Assembly: GCA_009777165.1 (NCBI GenBank)
Contig: WRML01000176.1
Span: 1 to 5,397, forward strand
Source: Kiritimatiellota bacterium
Lineage (GTDB): Bacteria > Verrucomicrobiota > Kiritimatiellia > RFP12 > UBA1067
DNA length: 5,397 bases
Direction: 5' to 3'
Of this stretch, positions 1 through 5,395 are shown one piece after another. The notes beneath the pieces are model-generated. The model ran no database searches and was not told where the DNA came from. It saw only the letters and a list, made by a program, of their open reading frames with translations. A program made the translations under genes and the position numbers. The first letter of the stretch is position 1. Every line of letters begins with the position of its first letter.

Positions 1-339
1 CCCCCCCCTGACGCGCGGGGTCATGCAGGCCGGGGGGCGTTGCGGGCCGCCCCCCCCCCGGACGACCGCCCCGCCGCCCCGGGCCCCCCCTCCCCCGGGG
101 CCGTGGACAAGGGCCAGGATGGCGGGATCGGCCCACCAGAAGTGTAAAATCGACAACGTCCAGGCGTCGAGGGGGTCCAAGACGTCCGTCCAGGCGTTCA
201 ACTCGGCCTGGCTGTTAACGCCGCCCTTGATGGCGTCGTGGAGGGTCGGGGCCCTGCCGGCGGGCGGCGTCGGCGCGGCCACGAAGAGCGGGACCGCCAC
301 GACCGCAACCAGCATCCAGATCCAATAGCGTTTCATCAT
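1..339 (-). CDS. Partial exported protein of unknown function (3' end beyond left edge)
   Basis: An open frame on the minus strand has no stop codon from the start region to base 1, so only the N-terminal part is present. Five in-frame ATGs occur, with first bases at 354, 351, 345, 339 and 336. I chose 339 because GAGGA at 349-345 lies 5 nt upstream and the protein then begins MMKRYWIWML. The start at 354 is also possible, with AAGG at 364-361. The N-terminus has a basic residue pair, then a hydrophobic run through VAVVAVPLFVAA, which fits a Sec signal peptide or N-terminal anchor. The next 45 or so residues are ordinary mixed sequence, Trp-rich, with an AWT motif repeated 10 residues apart (NAWTDVLDPLDAWT). 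Beyond about base 100 the translation becomes Gly/Arg/Pro low complexity, matching C homopolymers in the plus strand. That part may be frame-shifted by sequence error. I recognise no family. The gene is divergent from the operon at 559. Confidence 0.5.
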   Translation of the reverse strand, partial: MMKRYWIWMLVAVVAVPLFVAAPTPPAGRAPTLHDAIKGGVNSQAELNAWTDVLDPLDAWTLSILHFWWADPAILALVHGPGGGGARGGGAVVRGGGGPQRPPACMTPRVRGG

Positions 340-388
340 CTGCATCCTCATCATTCCTTTCCTTTTCAGTTTCCCATTTGATGGAGCC

Positions 389-417
389 AACATATCACAT
401 TCCCCCGCCCCGCGCAA
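389..417 (-). promoter_or_regulatory. Weak sigma70-like promoter candidate for the leftward gene
   Basis: Read on the minus strand, TTGCGC (417-412) and TATGTT (394-389) are separated by exactly 17 nt. They match the -35 consensus at 3 of 6 and the -10 consensus at 4 of 6 positions. The -10 ends 34 to 49 nt before the candidate start codons, a sensible leader length. The match is weak and rests only on spacing and position. Confidence 0.22.
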
Positions 418-421
418 GGGG

Positions 422-460
422 AAAAAGAAAAAAAAATGAAAAACGAAAAAAAACGATTTT
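422..460. promoter_or_regulatory. Spaced A-tract block, possible UP element or curved DNA
   Basis: Four A-tracts at 422-426, 428-436, 439-443 and 446-453 have centres about 8 to 9 bp apart, followed by ATTTT at 456-460. The block sits directly upstream of the candidate -35 at 466-471. An alpha-CTD-binding UP element would be expected there if transcription starts near 502. It contrasts sharply with the GC-rich genes on both sides. The UP role is inferred from composition and position. Confidence 0.35.
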
Positions 461-465
461 AGGGC

Positions 466-495
466 TTGCATTCTCCCTCCCGTATCATCTATGAT
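466..495 (+). promoter_or_regulatory. Candidate sigma70-type promoter of the ThuA-like/oxidoreductase operon
   Basis: TTGCAT at 466-471 (3 of 6 matches to TTGACA) and TATGAT at 490-495 (5 of 6 matches to TATAAT) are separated by 18 nt. A start near 502 would give a leader of about 57 nt before the ATG at 559. The upstream A-tract block and the palindrome overlapping the -10 make this the most promoter-like place in the intergenic region. The -35 match is poor, so activation or UP-element help would be expected. Confidence 0.38.
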
Positions 496-499
496 GATA
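483..499. promoter_or_regulatory. 17-bp palindrome over the -10, operator-like
   Basis: TATCATC (483-489) and GATGATA (493-499) are perfect inverted repeats around the 3-bp centre TAT. The second half covers most of the candidate -10 hexamer at 490-495. A dimeric repressor bound here would block RNA polymerase, so this could be the operator for the operon. No regulator gene is present in the window to link to it. A chance palindrome in an AT-rich patch is the alternative. Confidence 0.3.
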
Positions 500-546
500 T
501 GACTTCTCTCAATGGTGGATGTCGTTGATGAGGGGTGATCGTCTAA

Positions 547-553
547 AAGGGAG
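547..553 (+). promoter_or_regulatory. Ribosome binding site of the ThuA-like gene
   Basis: AAGGGAG lies 5 nt before the ATG at 559. This supports that ATG as the start, because the encoded protein then opens directly with a well-formed signal peptide. Confidence 0.6.
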
Positions 554-558
554 ACATT

Positions 559-3500
559 ATGATACAAAGGCAGAGCCTGTTCCGAGCGGCCACGGGGTTG
601 CTTGCGGTGGGTCTTGCGGCTTCGGCCGCGGGACAAGAGTTGAAGCCTGTTCCACAGGAGGATGTCGCGAAGCTGGAGGGGCTCATCGGTACGCAGTTGA
701 CCGCGAAGCCGGCCAAGGCGCGGCGTGTGCTGGTGTTCTGGCGTTGCGAGGGCTTTGTCCATGGCAAGGCCATCGAGTACGGCAACAAGGCGTTCGAGGT
801 CGCGGCGGACAAGACCAAGGCGTTCAGCGTTGACTTGACGCGCGATTACGAGGCGCTCCGGCCGGAGAACCTCGCGAAGTATGACGCGGTCATCCTGAAC
901 AACACGACGGGGCTCAAGACGCATGGCATGGATGGCAATAAGTTTATCGAGCCGGCGTTGCTCAACTTTGTCCGTTCGGGCAAGGGGCTTGCCGTGATTC
1001 ACGGGGGGGCGGATAATTTCAACCAGGCGGTTGAGGCGGCGGAGATGGTCGGCGGGCGTTTCGACGGGCACCCGTGGGGGTCCGGCGGGACGTGGGCGTT
1101 CAAGCTGGATGAGCCGGCGCACCCGTTGAACAAGGCGTTCGGCGGCAAGGGCTTCAAGTTCAGCGACGAGATTTATCAGACGCCGTCGCCGCCTTACAAC
1201 CGCGCGAAGCTGCGGGTTCTCGTCTCGCTGGACCTCTCCGATGAGGAGACGGCGAAGCAGGGCGGGCAGAAGCGCAAGGACAAAGACTTTGCCGTGTCGT
1301 GGATACGGCCGTATGGCAAGGGGCGCATATTCTACACGTCGTTCGCGCATGATGACCGCGCCTACCTGAATAAGCCTGTGCTGACGCACATCCTCGATGC
1401 CGTCCAGTATGTGATCGGCGACCTGAAGGCGGACGACACGCCGGGCGGGTTCACGGATGCGGATCTGGCGCAGGTGAAGACCACGTCGCTCGAAAACCAC
1501 AATGAGGTCTATGCGTATCTGCAGGACATTCTGGCGCACACCTACAATGAGAAGGTGGATGCCGCGAACAAGGCGAAGCTCGAGGCGCTTCTCGCGGACC
1601 CGGCGGTGTCGCCCTACGGCAAGCGGGCGTTGCTGCGCCTGATGATTTCGTTCGGTGCGCCGAAAGACCTGAAGCCCGTGTTCGCTTGCCTGAAGGATGA
1701 GTTCACGCGCGACTGGGCGGCGACGCTTCTGGCGGGGGCCCCCTCGAAAGACGCGGTCCCGCTCATCATGCAGGTGATCCCGTCCGCGGAGCCGGCGATA
1801 CGCGCGACGTTGCTGAACGCGCTGATCGCCCACAAGCATGCCGACGGCATCAAGCTGTCCCTGAATGACAAGGACAAGATGGTGGTGAGAACGGCGTTGG
1901 CGGCGCTCGGGCAGATCGCCGACGAGAACTGCCTGAAGATTCTCAACGGGGCGACGAAGCTGGACGCGGAACTGGAAGGCACGCGCAACAGCGCGATCGC
2001 GGCGTGTCTCGGCACCTTGGCGCCCAAGGGCAGGAACAAGACGGTGATGGACACTGCCCGCGCCATCGTGGGGAATGCCGAGGCTTATCAGCCATTCCGC
2101 ACGGCAGCGGCGAAGGCGCTCCTGCTGTCGGATGACAATTACTTTGCGGAAGGCATCAAGGACACGTCGCCGGGTGTGCGGCTTGCGCTGATTCAGGCGG
2201 CGGACACTGTCCCTGCCGCGGCGCTCATCGCCGCGCTCAAGGGCGCGACGCCGGAAGACCAGGCCGCCATTGCCGCGAAGCTCGCCGCGCGTGACGCGAA
2301 GGCGAACGCCAAGGATGTGGCGGCGCTGTTGAGTTCGGAGAACGAGAGCGTCGTCTGCGAAGCCCTCCGCGCACTCATCAAAATCGGCACGGCGGAGCAA
2401 GTCCCTCTCATCTATGCGCAACGGGAGCGGAAAGGCAGGATCGAAGGCGCGGCGAACGAGACGCTGAACGATATGCGTGCCAGCGGCGTGGCGGAGCAGC
2501 TCCTCGCCATCGCAAAGAAAGACCCTGATCAGACCGGGCGCGTCATCGGCATTCTGGGCGAGCGCATGGAGGCGAAGACGGTCCCGGTGTTCGAGACGTT
2601 CGTCAAGTCCGACAACGCCGATGTCCGCAAGGACGCGTGGAAGGCGTTGGGCAAGATCAGCGGCGAGAAGGAGTTCGCTCAGCTTGCCGCGTGGCTGCCG
2701 CTGGTCAAGAACGAGGAGATGAACAACGCCGAGGCCTCCCTCCGCATCGCCGCGAAAAACGCGGATCCTGCGGTCCGCACGAAGGCACTTGCCGACGCGT
2801 GGGGCAAGGCGCAAGCCTCTTCCAAACGCGTGCTGGCGGCGCTGATGCCGAACTTCCAGGATGCGTCGTTCGTGCCGCTGCTCAAGGGGGCCCTTGGCGA
2901 TGAAAACAAAGATCTGCGCGACACCGCCATCCGCGCGTTGGCGGACTGGTCGGACATGACGCCGTTCCCCATCCTGAAGGACGCGGTGATGTCACAGACC
3001 GACGCGGGGCTCAAGACCACCGCCATCCGCAGTGCGCTCAAACTCGCCGGGGCACAGGCCGGCGGCGAGGCACGCGCGTGCTACATGGACTTGCTGAAGA
3101 TCGCGCCGGACGACCGCGCCCGCATGACGACCGCCGACGCGCTGTTCAACATCGAGGGTCTCGACCTCTTCACAACGTTGCAGGGGATGTTCAACGACCC
3201 CACGCACGGCGCGGCCGCGAAGAAATTGTACGTGAATTATTTCGACCAGAAGGTCAAGGACAATACGGGCAAGGGCGGGACAGAGCTTGACCCCAAGACG
3301 TGGAAAGCGAACGCCTCCCACGCGAGGGGCGACGCGGGGAGGGCGTTTGACCGTAATGCCGGATCCCGCTGGAGCTCCAACACCAGCTCGACCAAGGGGA
3401 TGTGGTTCGAGCTCGACCTCGGTGCGACCACGTTCGTCTCGGAGGTGTTGCTGAACACCGAGCAGTCCGCGGGCGACACGCCCAACGGCGTCGAGGCGTT

Positions 3501-3735
3501 CGTCTCGGACGACGGCAAGACGTGGGGCGATGCCGTCGCCAAGATTGACAAGGGCGACAACGGCGGCAAGGGCAAGACCTCCATCCCGATGGCGGCGCGG
3601 GGGCGTTACCTGCGCTTCGTCACGCTGGACGGCCGCCCCGGTCTGCACTGGTCCATCCACGAGATTTTTGTCAAGACAGGGCTCGACGAGAAGAAGGTCG
3701 AGGCCGTCCGCGCGGTTGCCGACACCCTCCGCTAA
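559..3735 (+). CDS. Exported ThuA-like domain / HEAT-repeat / F5/8 type C (discoidin) fusion protein
   Basis: This 1058-residue protein begins with a Sec signal peptide: hydrophobic stretch at residues 10-24, likely cleaved near AAG/QE at 25-26. Residues about 55-290 form a ThuA-like domain (trehalose-utilisation family, class I glutamine-amidotransferase fold). Landmarks are RVLVFWRCEGFVHG (56-69), YDAVILNNTTG (108-118), GKGLAVIHGGAD (141-152), GGRFDGHPW (165-173), FSDEIYQ (201-207) and YGKGRIFYTSFAHDD (252-266). His148 stands near the place of the nucleophilic Cys of true amidotransferases, so glutaminase activity is unlikely. Residues about 305-895 are Ala/Leu/Lys-rich helical pairs with recurring DxxVRxxAxxALG-type units, for example 433-452 and 686-700, typical of HEAT-like solenoids. 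Residues about 910-1038 match an F5/8 type C (CBM32-like) domain: AFDRNAGSRWSSN, MWFELDLG, RGRYLRF and a closing WSIHEIFV. No membrane anchor follows, so it is probably periplasmic or secreted. It is first in an operon with the oxidoreductase at 3763. The domain calls are firm; the biochemical role is inferred and the substrate unknown. Confidence 0.9.
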   Translation: MIQRQSLFRAATGLLAVGLAASAAGQELKPVPQEDVAKLEGLIGTQLTAKPAKARRVLVFWRCEGFVHGKAIEYGNKAFEVAADKTKAFSVDLTRDYEALRPENLAKYDAVILNNTTGLKTHGMDGNKFIEPALLNFVRSGKGLAVIHGGADNFNQAVEAAEMVGGRFDGHPWGSGGTWAFKLDEPAHPLNKAFGGKGFKFSDEIYQTPSPPYNRAKLRVLVSLDLSDEETAKQGGQKRKDKDFAVSWIRPYGKGRIFYTSFAHDDRAYLNKPVLTHILDAVQYVIGDLKADDTPGGFTDADLAQVKTTSLENHNEVYAYLQDILAHTYNEKVDAANKAKLEALLADPAVSPYGKRALLRLMISFGAPKDLKPVFACLKDEFTRDWAATLLAGAPSKDAVPLIMQVIPSAEPAIRATLLNALIAHKHADGIKLSLNDKDKMVVRTALAALGQIADENCLKILNGATKLDAELEGTRNSAIAACLGTLAPKGRNKTVMDTARAIVGNAEAYQPFRTAAAKALLLSDDNYFAEGIKDTSPGVRLALIQAADTVPAAALIAALKGATPEDQAAIAAKLAARDAKANAKDVAALLSSENESVVCEALRALIKIGTAEQVPLIYAQRERKGRIEGAANETLNDMRASGVAEQLLAIAKKDPDQTGRVIGILGERMEAKTVPVFETFVKSDNADVRKDAWKALGKISGEKEFAQLAAWLPLVKNEEMNNAEASLRIAAKNADPAVRTKALADAWGKAQASSKRVLAALMPNFQDASFVPLLKGALGDENKDLRDTAIRALADWSDMTPFPILKDAVMSQTDAGLKTTAIRSALKLAGAQAGGEARACYMDLLKIAPDDRARMTTADALFNIEGLDLFTTLQGMFNDPTHGAAAKKLYVNYFDQKVKDNTGKGGTELDPKTWKANASHARGDAGRAFDRNAGSRWSSNTSSTKGMWFELDLGATTFVSEVLLNTEQSAGDTPNGVEAFVSDDGKTWGDAVAKIDKGDNGGKGKTSIPMAARGRYLRFVTLDGRPGLHWSIHEIFVKTGLDEKKVEAVRAVADTLR

Positions 3736-3749
3736 CCCACGAAACACAC

Positions 3750-3754
3750 AGGAG
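3750..3754 (+). promoter_or_regulatory. Ribosome binding site deciding the oxidoreductase start
   Basis: AGGAG lies 8 nt before the ATG at 3763. The in-frame TTG at 3757 would leave only 2 nt, too close to be used, so the ATG is the better start. No promoter-like sequence is evident in the 27 bp between the genes, which supports co-transcription. Confidence 0.65.
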
Positions 3755-3762
3755 ATTTGAGT

Positions 3763-5037
3763 ATGAACCTTTCACGTAGAAACTTCCTTCGCGGCAGTGC
3801 GGCCGTTGCGACCGCATCCGCATTCAATATCGTCCCGGCCCGTGTGCTGGGACAGAACGCGCCCAGTAACCGCATCGCCATGGCCATGGTCGGGTGCGGC
3901 GGCATGGGGAGCGGCAACATGGGCTCCTTCCTCGGGATGGAAGACGTCTCCGTCCGTATCGTCTGCGACGCCTACACCAAAAAAATGGAAGGCGCAAAGG
4001 ACGCGGTGAACAAACGGTACAATAATACCGACTGCCTGATGATCAAAGACTTCCGCGAAGTTTGCTCGCGCTCGGATATTGATGCCATCATGATTGCCAC
4101 GCCGGACCACTGGCATGCGTACATCGGCACGTTCGCCGCACGCAACGGCAAGGACGTCTATGGCGAAAAGCCCTTCACGCACGACCTTCGCGAGGGGCGC
4201 GCCCTCGTCAACGCCATCAAGCAGCACGGGCGCGTGTGGCAGACGGGAAGCTGGCAGCGTTCCTCCGGCGAGATGCGCCGCGCCGTCGAGCTCGTCCGCA
4301 ACGGCCGCATCGGGAAAGTCGTCCGCGTCGAGGTCGGCCTCCCCTCCGGCGGGCGCGGCAGAAAGGCGGACCCCAATGCGAAAATCCCCGAAGGGTTGGA
4401 CTGGGACCTCTGGCTGGGGCCCGCGCCGTATCAGCCGTTCCAAGGCGTGTACGACTGGGATTGGCGCTGGGTCAACGACTGGGGCTGCGGCCAGATGATG
4501 GACTGGATCGGCCACCACGCCGACATCGCCCAGTGGGGGCTCGGACGCGACGAGTCAGGTCCCGTCTCGATTGAGGGTTACGCGCCGTATGAGCCCGAAG
4601 GCATCTACGACTCCTTCAAGAGCTACCAGTACACCGGGCGTTACAGCGACGGCGTCGAAATCTTTGTCGGCGACAACAGCAAGTGCCGCAGCGGTGCTAC
4701 GTGGTACGGCGAGAAAGGTGACTGGGTGTGGGTGGACCGCGGCCGCTACGAAGCGTCCTCGCCGAAGATTTTCGAGTCGCGCATCGAAGCAAACGAAATC
4801 CGCCTGCGCAGCCCCGGCCATCAGCGCGAGTTCATCAACTGCGTCAAGACGCGCGACACCACGCTGACCCCGGCAGAGGTCGCGCACCGCTCCGCCAGCA
4901 TCGGGCACCTCGGGCAGATCGCCATGATCACCGGGCGCAAGATTACCTGGGATCCGGTCAAAGAGGAAATCGCGAACGACCCCGGCGCGTCCGCCATGCT
5001 CGGGCGCACGCCGCGCGCACCGTGGTATCTGTCCTGA
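3763..5037 (+). CDS. Tat-exported Gfo/Idh/MocA family NAD(P)-dependent oxidoreductase
   Basis: This 424-residue protein opens with a twin-arginine signal, SRRNFLRG (residues 4-11), then an Ala-rich hydrophobic stretch to about residue 30. It should therefore be folded with its cofactor and exported by Tat. The N-terminal Rossmann domain shows RIAMAMVGCGGMG (37-49), with the GxGGxG dinucleotide-binding loop, and an acidic Asp69 after the second strand. IMIATPDHWHA (109-119) and GEKPFTHD (134-141) are family hallmarks; Lys136 of EKP is the conserved active-site lysine. The C-terminal domain has DWDLWLGPAP (213-222) and MMDWIGHHADIAQWGL (245-260), with the conserved catalytic-region histidines. 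The tail HRSASIGHLGQIAMITGRK, then WDP and RAPWYLS, is typical of the exported bacterial subgroup, so the protein appears complete. Family members oxidise or reduce sugars, inositols and glycosides. The ThuA-like neighbour 27 bp upstream suggests a sugar or 3-keto-sugar substrate, by analogy with ThuB. The exact reaction is unknown. Confidence 0.93.
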   Translation: MNLSRRNFLRGSAAVATASAFNIVPARVLGQNAPSNRIAMAMVGCGGMGSGNMGSFLGMEDVSVRIVCDAYTKKMEGAKDAVNKRYNNTDCLMIKDFREVCSRSDIDAIMIATPDHWHAYIGTFAARNGKDVYGEKPFTHDLREGRALVNAIKQHGRVWQTGSWQRSSGEMRRAVELVRNGRIGKVVRVEVGLPSGGRGRKADPNAKIPEGLDWDLWLGPAPYQPFQGVYDWDWRWVNDWGCGQMMDWIGHHADIAQWGLGRDESGPVSIEGYAPYEPEGIYDSFKSYQYTGRYSDGVEIFVGDNSKCRSGATWYGEKGDWVWVDRGRYEASSPKIFESRIEANEIRLRSPGHQREFINCVKTRDTTLTPAEVAHRSASIGHLGQIAMITGRKITWDPVKEEIANDPGASAMLGRTPRAPWYLS

Positions 5038-5067
5038 CGAACGACCAACGGTCAAGCAATAGGCGAT

Positions 5068-5110
5068 CGGTAATAAGTGATAAGCACACGGTTGCTTTCA
5101 CTTATTACTG
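5068..5110. terminator. Strong hairpin just after the operon, terminator- or 3'-protector-like
   Basis: GTAATAAGTGA (5070-5080) pairs perfectly with TCACTTATTAC (5098-5108). After one bulged T at 5081, AAGCA (5082-5086) pairs with TGCTT (5093-5097), leaving a 6-nt loop. This gives 16 pairs in total, and C5068-G5110 could add one more beyond a G-U. It begins about 30 nt after the stop codon at 5037. No proper T-run follows (TGTTTACCC), so it is not a textbook intrinsic terminator. It could instead protect the mRNA 3' end, or be a copy of an interspersed repeat. Confidence 0.45.
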
Positions 5111-5163
5111 TTTACCCAGAAGTCGGTTGTATCGACGACACACATCATCGTGTAGGCTAGGGC

Positions 5164-5279
5164 ATTTAAAGAAATTGTGTATCCGTTGGACAGGAGTGCG
5201 GGTTTTCCAACCCGCCCTATTCTATTGAGCGGACAGGAATATCCGCACTCCGTTTTGCGGATACACCATTTCTTAAAAT
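5164..5279. repeat. About 116-bp foldback element with nested inverted repeats
   Basis: Two 22-nt terminal arms, 5164-5185 and 5258-5279, are inverted repeats matching at 20 of 22 positions (mismatches at 5168/5275 and 5176/5267). Inside, GGAGTGCGG (5193-5201) and CCGCACTCC (5243-5251) form a second perfect 9-bp inverted repeat in register with the outer one. Alternative inner hairpins are GCGGGTT/AACCCGC (5198-5204/5209-5215, loop TTCC) and GCGGA/TCCGC (5229-5233/5242-5246). GGACAGGA occurs directly twice (5188-5195 and 5231-5238). There is no reading frame of note and no clear target-site duplication. The size and symmetry fit a MITE- or REP-like intergenic repeat; a structured RNA is the alternative. 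Confidence 0.55.
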
Positions 5280-5286
5280 ATTCTAT

Positions 5287-5298
5287 AGTGAATTCACT
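5287..5298. repeat. 12-bp perfect palindrome
   Basis: AGTGAATTCACT is a perfect palindrome with no central gap, lying between the foldback element and the first CATCCC hairpin. It could be a protein-binding site or the edge motif of the repeat that follows. Nothing nearby decides between these. Confidence 0.3.
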
Positions 5299-5316
5299 TT
5301 AAAAGCGTACCGCGAC

Positions 5317-5342
5317 AACATCCCGTTAGGGATGTTTCTTTC
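5317..5342. repeat. CATCCC/GGGATG hairpin, copy 1
   Basis: AACATCCC (5317-5324) and GGGATGTT (5329-5336) form an 8-bp perfect stem with loop GTTA, followed by TCTTTC. The same plan recurs at 5371-5395 with a changed outer stem. A terminator-like role is possible because of the pyrimidine run, but the repetition favours an interspersed repeat element. Confidence 0.5.
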
Positions 5343-5357
5343 GGTAGAAGAGAACGC

Positions 5358-5395
5358 AAAAAAAAATCATGGCATCCCCTCGGGATGCCTCTTTT
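5358..5395. repeat. CATCCC/GGGATG hairpin, copy 2, with flanking A and T runs
   Basis: GGCATCCC (5371-5378) and GGGATGCC (5382-5389) form an 8-bp stem with a 3-nt loop, followed by TCTTTT. A run of nine A lies at 5358-5366 on the other side. Stem plus T-run on one strand and A-run on the other also fits a bidirectional terminator, either for the operon on the left or for a converging gene beyond the right edge. The unit reaches the window edge and may continue. Confidence 0.45.

Noticed and set aside
23..328. Plus-strand 101-residue open frame, Pro/Thr-rich
   Set aside because: It lies over the C homopolymer region and opposite the minus-strand frame that has a real signal peptide and ribosome binding sites. 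It has no recognisable domain.
512..538. Eight-codon leader peptide frame before the ThuA-like gene
   Set aside because: There is no ribosome binding site before its ATG, and no run of a single amino acid codon or attenuator structure was seen.
2992..3747. Long antisense frame of 251 codons inside the ThuA-HEAT-discoidin gene
   Set aside because: Long antisense frames are expected in GC-rich coding DNA. The sense strand encodes the well-matched discoidin domain here.
3757..3762. TTG at 3757 as an alternative start of the oxidoreductase
   Set aside because: Only 2 nt separate it from the AGGAG, while the ATG at 3763 has 8 nt and gives a standard Tat N-terminus.
3772..4518. Long antisense frame of 248 codons opposite the oxidoreductase gene
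   Set aside because: It mirrors the sense codons of a confidently assigned Gfo/Idh/MocA gene and has no domain signal of its own.
4728..5228. Plus-strand frame crossing from the oxidoreductase gene into the repeat region
   Set aside because: It is an out-of-frame shadow of the gene that continues by chance through non-coding repeats.
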